Origin: a bacterium
Lineage (GTDB): Bacteria; Planctomycetota; UBA1135; GCA-002686595
Length of the DNA stretch: 39,926 bases
Direction: 5' to 3'
NCBI GenBank assembly: GCA_030426785.1
Contig: JAUHXY010000003.1
Span: forward strand, 1-39,926
The notes below the pieces were generated by a model that did no database searches, was not told the origin of the DNA, and saw nothing but the letters and a program-made list of their open reading frames with translations. Each line of letters starts with the position of its first letter. Position 1 is the first letter of the stretch. Shown one piece after another: positions 1 through 7,972 of this stretch. The translations under genes were made by a program, and so were the position numbers.

Positions 1-36
1 GAAGTCGGGTGCTCTATCCAGCTGAGCTACGGGCGC
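1..36 (-). tRNA. 5' part of a tRNA truncated by the window start (likely tRNA-Arg; anticodon incomplete, begins TC)
   Basis: Reverse complement GCGCCCGTAGCTCAGCTGGATAGAGCACCCGACTTC fits the acceptor 5' strand, D-arm GCTC..GAGC, and anticodon stem CCCGA followed by loop CTTC. Confidence 0.9.
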
Positions 37-367
37 GGAAGCCGAGGGTCGGCCGGGGGGAAACGTAGCGCATCGGGGGCGGGCTTCCGCGAGTGGCGGG
101 AAAAATTTGCGGGTGGGTTCCGGCCTGCGGCGCGAAGGGCTCGGTGGGTAACGGCTTTTTGAGTCACCGGGGCGCGGAAGATCTGCGTTTGAACTCGGAT
201 TCGGCCTATGATGGGTCGATGCAAGGGCATTCGGGCTTTCGCTCGCTCGCGCGGAAGCCGCCCCTACCTGCCGACGGGTGGGTCCGCGGGGACCCCATGC
301 CCCCCCAAGTCTCTCCGCCAGTTTCTCTCCGAGGGGCCCGCGCCCGCCTGCTATCCATCCGCGCCTC

Positions 368-1153
368 ATGGCCAGCCAAGACCTCCAAACGCGACTCGCC
401 GCCGAAGCCGAGTTCCAGAACAAGCGCTCCACCGGGCAGCTCGACGAGTTCGAGGAGCGCCGGGACAAGTTCTACTACTTGGCGGATACGGCCCGAAAGG
501 AGTACATGGCGCGCATCCACGAGCTGACCCAGGGCAACCGGGTCATCGTGGTGGGCTGCGCGGACGGCGGCGTGACGCCGTTGGCGCGCGGCGGGGCGAA
601 GTCGGTGCTCGGCATCGACATCGCGGACGCGGCCATCGCCAAGCTCAACCAAGCCATCCAAGACGAAGGCCTGGCCGACCGCGCCAACGCGATCGTCGGC
701 AACGCGGAAGCTTTGGACGTGCCCGAGAGCTCCCACGACTTGATCTGTTGCACCGGCGTGCTGCACCACCTGGACATCGAAGCGTCCATGCAGAGCTGGT
801 CGAAAGCCCTTGATGAGGGTGGTAAGGTCATCATGATGGAGCCCATGGCTTACAACCCGATCATCGCTGGCTATCGCCTGATGACCCCGGCCATGCGCAC
901 GGACGACGAGCACCCCTTGGTGCCCAAGGACATCCGCACCATGAAGCGCTACTTCGAGAAGGTGCACGTGCGCGGCTACGTGTTGACCTCGCTCGCTTCG
1001 GCGGTCTTTTCGTACCTGCCCGGCATGACGCCGGTGCGCAACGGGTTGTGCAAGCTGCTCGAAACGGTCGATCGAGGCTTGCTGGCCGTGATTCCGCCCC
1101 TGCGCTACCTGTGCTGGACCTCGGTGATCACCCTCGAAAACCCAAAGAAGTAA
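368..1153 (+). CDS. Class I SAM-dependent methyltransferase
   Basis: Start taken at MASQDLQTRL. Motif I VIVVGCADGGVTPLA, LGIDIADAAIAKLNQA, LICCTGVLHHLD, typical of Methyltransf_11-like proteins. Confidence 0.8.
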   Translation: MASQDLQTRLAAEAEFQNKRSTGQLDEFEERRDKFYYLADTARKEYMARIHELTQGNRVIVVGCADGGVTPLARGGAKSVLGIDIADAAIAKLNQAIQDEGLADRANAIVGNAEALDVPESSHDLICCTGVLHHLDIEASMQSWSKALDEGGKVIMMEPMAYNPIIAGYRLMTPAMRTDDEHPLVPKDIRTMKRYFEKVHVRGYVLTSLASAVFSYLPGMTPVRNGLCKLLETVDRGLLAVIPPLRYLCWTSVITLENPKK

Positions 1154-1162
1154 ATCGCGCGC

Positions 1163-1993
1163 TTAGAGGTACGCCGCCAAGCGCGCGCGCATGACCTCGA
1201 CCGCCTGCGGGTTTTCATCGACGAGCCAAAAGCGCCGTTCGTGGCGCGCGGCCGCTTCGCCGGTCGTGCCCGAGCCGGCGAAGAAGTCGAGCACCAAATC
1301 GCCAGGCTTCGAGTGCACCTTGACGATGCGTTCGAGCACGCCCAGGGGCTTCTGCGTGGCGTAGCCCGTCTTCTCCTTGCCCGTGGGGCTGACGATGGTG
1401 TGCCACCACACGTCGGTGGGCGTTTTCCCGCGCGCCGCCTTTTCCGGCCCCACCAAACCGGGCGCCATGTACGGGATGCGGTCCATGGCTTCGAAATCGA
1501 AGTGATAACGCTTGGGGTGGCGCGAGTACCACAGGATCGAGTCGTGCTTGGCTGACCAGCGGCGCTTGCTGCGGCCGCCGAAGTCGTAGGCCCAGATGAT
1601 TTCGTTCTGGAAGTGGGCACGCCCGAAGAGCTCGTCCAAGGCGACCTTGCAGTAGTGCACTTCGCGGTAGTCGATGTGCAGGAAAAAGCTGCCCTCGGGA
1701 GCGAGCACCCGTCTGGCCTCAGCCAGGCGCGGCGCCAAGAACCCTTGGACATCTTCGAAGCGGTCGTCGTAACCCTGCCGAGAGCGCTCTTCGAGGCGAT
1801 AGGTCTGACCTGCAAAGCCCTGCGTGGCCCCTTTGGGGTCCCGCACGGCCTGTACGTTGCGGCGTTCCTGCCGGCGGCCCGTGTTGAAGGGCGGGTCGAT
1901 GTAGATCAAGTCCACACAACCGTCCGGCAAGCCCTGCAAAAAGGGCAGGTTGTCCCCCAGGTGAATCTGGTTGCCAGCTCGGGTGGTCGCCAC
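1163..1993 (-). CDS. Site-specific DNA methyltransferase (amino-MTase, beta-type motif order; N6-A or N4-C)
   Basis: IYIDPPFNTG catalytic motif near the N-terminus; SAM motif LVLDFFAGSGTTGEAA near the C-terminus; QKPLGVLERIV. Confidence 0.9.
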   Translation of the reverse strand: MATTRAGNQIHLGDNLPFLQGLPDGCVDLIYIDPPFNTGRRQERRNVQAVRDPKGATQGFAGQTYRLEERSRQGYDDRFEDVQGFLAPRLAEARRVLAPEGSFFLHIDYREVHYCKVALDELFGRAHFQNEIIWAYDFGGRSKRRWSAKHDSILWYSRHPKRYHFDFEAMDRIPYMAPGLVGPEKAARGKTPTDVWWHTIVSPTGKEKTGYATQKPLGVLERIVKVHSKPGDLVLDFFAGSGTTGEAAARHERRFWLVDENPQAVEVMRARLAAYL

Positions 1994-2218
1994 GCCACGG
2001 TTATACGCCGCGCGCGCGGAGCAGGCCAGCTTTCCGGCAGAGACGGCTCCGTTCGTGCACCCAGGAAACGTGACGGATCGGTGGAATCCCCGAGAGAACG
2101 AGAATTCCCAGGGCGCGTGACTTAGCTTGTTCCGCGGGTCGCCCAGGTTTTGCTTAGGAAACTCGGGCGCGACCCCACCTCAACCCAAACCCATTCCAAG
2201 CCTTCCTTTTCCCGACCT

Positions 2219-2791
2219 ATGCGCACTCCTCTCATGCTCCTCGCCGCGCTGGCCGTCGCCGGCATCGGCCTCGCCCTGCAACCCACCGCTCCGGCTTCCG
2301 CAGCGCTCCCCGCAGTGATCCCGGCAGCGGCTTCGCCCTCTCCCGCTCTGTTTCACTGCCAAGTGCCCTGCGGCATCTACGGCGACCAACTGCGCATCCA
2401 ACAAATCCTGGAGGACTGCGACACCATCGAGAAGGCCATGACGCAAATCGCGGTGGAACCCCAGGATGCCCTCGCGCGCCAACAATTCGTGCGCTGGGTG
2501 AACACCAAGGAAGAACACGCGCAACGCATCCAAGACAACATCGCGCAGTACTGGCTGGCCCAGCGCATCAAGCCTTTGCCGGCGGAGTTTGACGAAGCCC
2601 AGCGGGTGCGCTACTTCGCCCAATTGACGCACCTGCACCACATCACGGTGCATGCCATGCGCTCCAAGCAAGGCATCGACCCGGCTGCGGTGAAGGCCCT
2701 GCGGGAAGCCGTGCATGCCCTGAGCTCGGTGTACTTCAGCAAAGAAGACCTCGAGCACCTCAAGGGACACCACGACGAGCACGGTAAGTAG
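2219..2791 (+). CDS. sodN: Nickel superoxide dismutase with N-terminal signal-like extension
   Basis: Ni-hook HCQVPCGIY (cf. HCDLPCGVY of Ni-SOD) followed by a helical domain; leader MRTPLMLLAALAVAGIGLALQ... Confidence 0.88.
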   Translation: MRTPLMLLAALAVAGIGLALQPTAPASAALPAVIPAAASPSPALFHCQVPCGIYGDQLRIQQILEDCDTIEKAMTQIAVEPQDALARQQFVRWVNTKEEHAQRIQDNIAQYWLAQRIKPLPAEFDEAQRVRYFAQLTHLHHITVHAMRSKQGIDPAAVKALREAVHALSSVYFSKEDLEHLKGHHDEHGK

Positions 2792-2817
2792 CGCCGAGCG
2801 CACGGTCCGAAACGCTG

Positions 2818-2849
2818 GCGGGGGCCGCACCGATGGGTGCGGCCCCCGC
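2818..2849. terminator. Perfect 14-bp GC hairpin between convergent sodN and topA; candidate bidirectional terminator
   Basis: GCGGGGGCCGCACC (2818-2831), loop GATG, GGTGCGGCCCCCGC (2836-2849). No strong T-tract. Confidence 0.7.
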
Positions 2850-2882
2850 TTGCTTGGGGCGTGGTAGTTCGACCGGAGGGAG

Positions 2883-5630
2883 CTAGGAAGGCTTCTTCTT
2901 CGAAGCTTTTTTGCTGGCCGCCTTTTTGGTGGTTTTCTTGGCAGCCTTTTTCTTGCTCGCGGTCTTCTTGCTGGCCTTCTTTTTGGATGCGGCCTTCGTG
3001 GTGGCCTTCTTGGTGGTTGTCTTTTTGGCCGCCGGCTTTTTGGCGGCCTTCTTCTTGCGCTTCTTCACGCCTCCTTTGGCCCGTCGCGCTTCCAACAGCT
3101 CGATGGCCAAAGTCACCGTCAACTCATCCACGTTGGCGCCCTTCGGCAGGGAAGCGTTGACCTCCCCGTCGGTGACGTAGGGGCCGTAGCGGCCCTCCAG
3201 CAACTGGATGTTGCCCCCTTCCAATTCGGGCACGTTTTCGAAGGTCTTGATGGGTTTGGGCGTCCGGCGTCCACCGCGGCCCGGCTTTTCTTGGGCCAAG
3301 AGTTCCATGGCCCGCTTGCGCTCCAAGGTCAGCAGGTTGTCCTCGGCCGACAAACTGCGGGTATCGTCCCCGCGTTTGATGTACGGCCCATAGCGACCGT
3401 TGTAAGCCATGATGTCGACCCCATCGTCGTCCTGCCCCACCACGCGGGGCAGCTCGAGCAGCTGCAGGGCGGTCTTGAGGTCCAGGTTTTCGGGATCCAT
3501 GCCCTTGAGCAGGGACACCATTTTGGGCTTCTCGCCGTCCTCCCCGTCGCCGAGTTGCACGTAGGGCCCGAAGCGGCCGGTCTTGACGTACACGGGTTCG
3601 TCGTTGTCGGGGTGCGATCCGATGGGATCGGCCCCGCGTTTTTTGGCCTCGATGCGCTCCAGGGCGAATGCCAAATCCACTTCGTCCGGGCAGATATCGT
3701 CGGGCAGGGGCGCCGAGTCATCGCCGCAGGACAGGAACGGACCGTAGCGGCCCACGCGCACTTCGACCGGCACGCCATCGGTGTCTTCGCCCAACGGAAT
3801 CGTGCAGATGGTGCGCGGGTCGATCTTTTCGATCGATTGCTCCACCAACGGCTTGAGGCCGGGGTTGCCGTTGCCCTCGTAGAACGAGCGCAGGTATTCA
3901 ATGCGTCCACCTTCGCCCCGGGCGATGGCGTCGAGCTGCTCCTCCATTTGGGCGGTGAAAGCCGCGTCCACCAGGTTGGTGAAGTGTTGCTCGAGCAGCG
4001 CGGTGACCGCAAACGCCGTGAAGGTCGGCACCAGCGCCGTACCCTTTTTAAAGGAGTAGTTGCGGTTTTGGATCGTGTCGATGATCGACGCGTAGGTGGA
4101 GGGACGGCCGATGCCCGATTCTTCCAGGGCTTTGACAAGCGAGGCTTCCGTCAAGCGCGCCGGCGGCGTCGTGCGGTGCTCTTCGCAGCGCAGCTCCTGG
4201 GCCTGGACCCGGTCGCCTTGCTCCAAGGGCGGCAGCACTTTTTCGTCGCCGCCCAAAGCCCCGTCGGCATCCTCTTCCCCTTCCACGTAGGCGCGCAGGA
4301 AACCGGGGAAATCGATGACCGAACCGCTCGCCTGGAAGACCACTTGGCGGCCTTCGTGTTCGACGGCGACCTTGACCACCATCCGGCGCCCTTTGGCGTC
4401 TTTCATCTGCGACGCGAGCGTGCGCATGCGGATCAGCTCGTAGAGCTTGGCCTCGTCGGGGCCGAGGTGCTTGCGCACCGCTTCCGTCGTCGCCACCTCG
4501 TCGCCCGCGGGACGGATCGCTTCGTGGGCTTCTTGCGCGTTCTTGACCTTGCCCTGGTAGTGGCGAGGCTCGCGGGGCAAGTATTCGGCGCCGTACAGGT
4601 CTTTCACCGCGCTGCGCGCCAAGTCGATGGCCGCTTCGGACAACACCACCGAATCGGTCCGCATGTAGGTGATGTAGCCGTTTTCGTACAGGCGTTGGGC
4701 CGCGCGCATGGTGCGTTTGGCTTCGAAGCGCAGTTTGCGCCCCCCTTCCTGCTGCAAGGTCGAGGTCGTGAACGGTGCCGCCGGGCGCTTGGTGAAGGGT
4801 TTTTCTTCCGCGCTGATGACCTCGAAGGTGCCCTTGGCGATGCCTTGGCGTAGGGCTTCGGAGGCGCCTTTGTCCAAGTGCAGGACATCGCGCTTCTTCA
4901 AGAGCTTCCCGGTGTCCGGATCGAAATCCTTGCCCGCCGCGACGCGCTGTCCATCGACGGTCGTGAGGCGCGCTTCGAAACTCTTGCCCTCTTTGGATTC
5001 AAAGACCGCGGACAGATCCCAGTACTCGGCTTCGACGAAGCGCATGCGGGCCCGCTCGCGCTCGACCAACATGCGCACCGCCACGCTTTGCACGCGTCCG
5101 GCGGAAAGGCGCGGCTTAATCTTGCGCCACAGGGTCGGGGAAATCTCGTAGCCGTACAATCGGTCGACGATGCGGCGGCTTTCCTGGGCTTCTACGAGGT
5201 TCAGGTCCACCTCGCGGGTGTTTTGCGTGGCCTCCATGATGGCCTTCTTGGTGATCTCGTGGAACACCATGCGCTCGACCTTGACGTCCGGCTTAAGCAC
5301 CTCGAGCAGGTGCCAGGAGATGGCCTCCCCCTCGCGGTCTTCATCGGTGGCCAGCAGGAGGCGGTCGACTTCCTTTAGGGAGTCCTTGAGCTCCTTGATC
5401 TTGGCCTTCTTCTCAGGCCGCACGATGTAGAGGGGCTGGAAGTCCTCCTCCACGTTGACGCCCAGGCGGGACCAGGCCTCGCCCTTGAGCTTGGCGGGTA
5501 CCTCGGCGGCGTTCGCGGGCAGGTCCCGGATGTGGCCGACGGAGGACTCGACGATGTAGTCGGAGCCAAGGTACTTCTTGAGGGTGCGGGCCTTAGTGGG
5601 CGACTCGACGATGACGAGGGTCTTGGACAT
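2883..5630 (-). CDS. topA: DNA topoisomerase I (type IA), 915 aa, with C-terminal toprim-C repeats and Lys/Ala-rich tail
   Basis: MSKTLVIVESPTKARTLKKYL, DEDREGEAISWHL, SAGRVQSVAVR, active-site GYITYMRTDS; four GRxGPxV/I/L-type repeats; tail KKRKKKAAKKPAAKKTTTKKATTK... Confidence 0.97.
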   Translation of the reverse strand: MSKTLVIVESPTKARTLKKYLGSDYIVESSVGHIRDLPANAAEVPAKLKGEAWSRLGVNVEEDFQPLYIVRPEKKAKIKELKDSLKEVDRLLLATDEDREGEAISWHLLEVLKPDVKVERMVFHEITKKAIMEATQNTREVDLNLVEAQESRRIVDRLYGYEISPTLWRKIKPRLSAGRVQSVAVRMLVERERARMRFVEAEYWDLSAVFESKEGKSFEARLTTVDGQRVAAGKDFDPDTGKLLKKRDVLHLDKGASEALRQGIAKGTFEVISAEEKPFTKRPAAPFTTSTLQQEGGRKLRFEAKRTMRAAQRLYENGYITYMRTDSVVLSEAAIDLARSAVKDLYGAEYLPREPRHYQGKVKNAQEAHEAIRPAGDEVATTEAVRKHLGPDEAKLYELIRMRTLASQMKDAKGRRMVVKVAVEHEGRQVVFQASGSVIDFPGFLRAYVEGEEDADGALGGDEKVLPPLEQGDRVQAQELRCEEHRTTPPARLTEASLVKALEESGIGRPSTYASIIDTIQNRNYSFKKGTALVPTFTAFAVTALLEQHFTNLVDAAFTAQMEEQLDAIARGEGGRIEYLRSFYEGNGNPGLKPLVEQSIEKIDPRTICTIPLGEDTDGVPVEVRVGRYGPFLSCGDDSAPLPDDICPDEVDLAFALERIEAKKRGADPIGSHPDNDEPVYVKTGRFGPYVQLGDGEDGEKPKMVSLLKGMDPENLDLKTALQLLELPRVVGQDDDGVDIMAYNGRYGPYIKRGDDTRSLSAEDNLLTLERKRAMELLAQEKPGRGGRRTPKPIKTFENVPELEGGNIQLLEGRYGPYVTDGEVNASLPKGANVDELTVTLAIELLEARRAKGGVKKRKKKAAKKPAAKKTTTKKATTKAASKKKASKKTASKKKAAKKTTKKAASKKASKKKPS
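2886..3078 (-). repeat. Low-complexity Lys/Ala/Thr-rich tail-coding region of topA
   Basis: Translation KKRKKKAAKKPAAKKTTTKKATTKAASKKKASKKTASKKKAAKKTTKKAASKKASKKKPS; repeated cttcttggt/ggccttctt units in DNA. Confidence 0.85.
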
Positions 5631-6212
5631 GGTGTTCGGGCCGCACGGTCCGGGCCGAGGGGGCCAAGCAAGGCAGGCCTCGGGTCGTGCGGCTCCCGAC
5701 TCTATGCATCGCCCCCCCCTGCCCGTCAACCGTCCCCTAGGGTCGGAACCGGTCGATTCCGGCTTGGCGACCGCGGGAAGCGGGTCGCGAACCCTTAAAA
5801 AATGTGGACCGCCGGGGGACGGCCGCGCTTCTTCGGGCCCCGCGCCCGCCACGGGCCGGCCCAGATGCAGCAGGCTCAAAGCCCGTCGAACCTGCGCTAA
5901 CAGCCGCGCCTTTTTCCCGTAAGGCCCGTCCCCAGGACCTGCTCCTTGCAAACTACCCCGGACAGCCCTTGCCCCCTTTCCGGCCCAGCGGTATCTATGC
6001 TGGCTTTCGAAGCCCGCCTGCGGGGCGTCCCGGGCCCCTTTGCCCGACTTTTCCTGGCCCACTCAGCTCTCCGCTTCGCCTCCCCTGCCCCACGTTCCAG
6101 GGACCGCCGGCGAGCTACCAGGCCCCTCCGACGGGAGCGATCGGCCCGGGGCAGGCCACAGCCCGCCTCTTACCCCCTTTGCACCTGATCCACCGCATCT
6201 GATCTCGGCACC

Positions 6213-7211
6213 ATGATCGAAATCCAACACCTGAGCAAACGATTTGGCCGCCTGCAGGCGGTCGATGACCTCAGCCTGACCGTGCTGCCCGGGGAAGTCC
6301 TCGGCTTCCTGGGCCCCAACGGAGCCGGCAAATCGACCACGATGAAGATGGTCACCGGCTTCTTGCGGCCGGACAAGGGCTCCATCGTCGTGCAAGGGCA
6401 CGACATGGCCAAGGACCCCATCGCGGCCAAGGCCTGCATCGGGTACCTGCCCGAAGGCGCGCCCCTGTATCCCGACATGACGCCCCAGACCCTGCTGCGC
6501 TTCGCGGCCCGAGCGCGCAGCATCCCGGCCGAAAAGCAGGCCGGGGCGATCGATCGCGCCATCGGGCTGCTGGAACTCGAGGGGGTGCGCCACCAGCGCA
6601 TCGAAACCCTCTCCAAAGGTTTCAAACGGCGCGTGGGCTTGGCCCAAGCCATCCTACACGACCCGAAGGTGCTCATTTTGGACGAGCCGACCGACGGGCT
6701 CGACCCCAACCAAAAGGACCAGGTGCGCGAACTGATCCGTTCCATGTCGGCGGACAAGGTCATCGTGCTGTCGACGCACATCCTGGAAGAGGTCGAGGCG
6801 GTTTGCACGCGCGCCGCGATCATCTCCGAGGGGCAATTGCGCTTCAACGGCAAGCCGTCGGAGCTGCGGGAGAACTCGCGCTACGCGGGCGCGGTGGAGC
6901 TGCGCTTTGAGGGCCAAGCACCGGCCGACTCGTTCTTGACCCTCTCCAACCTGCCCGGGGTGGAGCGCGTGGAGGCACTGGAAGAGTCCGATTACCACCA
7001 AGGGTGGCGTTTGTTCCCCAAAGCCGGCACACCCATTCTGCACGCCGTTTCCGACCACGTGCGCAGCCACGGCTGGCAAGTGCGCGACATGCACGTGGAT
7101 CGCGGCCGCCTCGATGATGTGTTCCGCGAGATCACCCGTTCGGGCATGGCGCCGTCGCCCCGCCCGAGCCAACCGCAACCCGCCCAAGCCCTCGCTCAGG
7201 AGGAGGTTTGA
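6213..7211 (+). CDS. ABC transporter ATP-binding protein, GldA/NatA-like
   Basis: Walker A GPNGAGKST, signature LSKGFKRRVGLAQA, Walker B VLILDEPTDGLDPNQ, H-loop STHILEEVE. Confidence 0.93.
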   Translation: MIEIQHLSKRFGRLQAVDDLSLTVLPGEVLGFLGPNGAGKSTTMKMVTGFLRPDKGSIVVQGHDMAKDPIAAKACIGYLPEGAPLYPDMTPQTLLRFAARARSIPAEKQAGAIDRAIGLLELEGVRHQRIETLSKGFKRRVGLAQAILHDPKVLILDEPTDGLDPNQKDQVRELIRSMSADKVIVLSTHILEEVEAVCTRAAIISEGQLRFNGKPSELRENSRYAGAVELRFEGQAPADSFLTLSNLPGVERVEALEESDYHQGWRLFPKAGTPILHAVSDHVRSHGWQVRDMHVDRGRLDDVFREITRSGMAPSPRPSQPQPAQALAQEEV

Positions 7212-7213
7212 TC

Positions 7214-7948
7214 ATGCGTGGCATGAGCGTTGTTTTGCGCCGCGAGCTCGGCGCCTATTTCGGCACCCCGGTGGCCTACGTGTTCCTGATGATCTTCTTG
7301 GTCTTGACGGGCGCCGTTACGTGGTACCTGGGGAACTTCTACGAGATGAACCAAGCCGACCTGCGGCCGTTCTTCGCCTACCACCCCGTGTTGTACTTGG
7401 CCCTCATTCCGGCTTTGTCCATGCGCATGTGGGCAGAAGAGCGCCGGTCCGGCACGGTAGAAAGCTTGTTCACCTTGCCCATCACCATGGGCGGCGCCGT
7501 GGTCGGCAAGTTCCTGGCCGCTTGGATTTTCATCGGCGTGGCCTTGCTGCTGACGACCACCAACTGGATTTCGGTCGCTTTCCTCGGCGAGCCCGATCAC
7601 GGCATCATCCTCGCCGGCTATCTGGGTTCGTTCTTGATGGCCGGGGCCTACTTGGCCGTGGGCTCGCTGGTGTCCGCGCTCACCAAAAACCAGGTCATTG
7701 CCTTCGTCTTGTCCTTGGTGGCTTGCTTGACCCTGTTCTTGGTGGGCCAGGCCGGCGTGCTGGAGTTCTTCGGGCTGTTCCTGCCCGAAAACATCGTCGA
7801 CTGGTTCTCTTCCTTGAGCCTGTACACCCACTTCATCGCGATTTCCAAAGGGGTGCTCGACCCCCGCGACCTGATCTTCTTCGTGTCCTTGATCGCCTTG
7901 CTGCTGTACGCCAACGCGGTCGCGATCGACTACACCAAAGCGCGCTAA
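7214..7948 (+). CDS. ABC-2 type permease, GldF-like
   Basis: MRGMSVVLRRELGAYFGTPVAYVFLMIFLVLTG...; six predicted TM stretches; SWxEERRSGT-like segment MWAEERRSGTVESLFTLP; AGGAGG at 7201-7206. Confidence 0.88.
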   Translation: MRGMSVVLRRELGAYFGTPVAYVFLMIFLVLTGAVTWYLGNFYEMNQADLRPFFAYHPVLYLALIPALSMRMWAEERRSGTVESLFTLPITMGGAVVGKFLAAWIFIGVALLLTTTNWISVAFLGEPDHGIILAGYLGSFLMAGAYLAVGSLVSALTKNQVIAFVLSLVACLTLFLVGQAGVLEFFGLFLPENIVDWFSSLSLYTHFIAISKGVLDPRDLIFFVSLIALLLYANAVAIDYTKAR

Positions 7949-7972
7949 CCCCTCGACCGAACAGCCAACACC

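Noticed and set aside
2886-3078. CRISPR-like or tandem DNA repeat
   Set aside because: Periodicity is codon-level repetition of Lys/Ala/Thr codons in the topA tail, not regular repeats and spacers.
3291-4853. 520-aa ORF on the + strand antisense to topA
   Set aside because: Mirror of a confident conserved gene; the translation is Arg/His/Val-rich with no domain, a typical high-GC antisense artefact.
5631-6062. N-terminal extension of TopA to 1059 aa
   Set aside because: MSKTLVIVESPTK is the conserved TopA start; upstream residues are Arg/Gly/Pro-rich and not homologous to anything I recognise.
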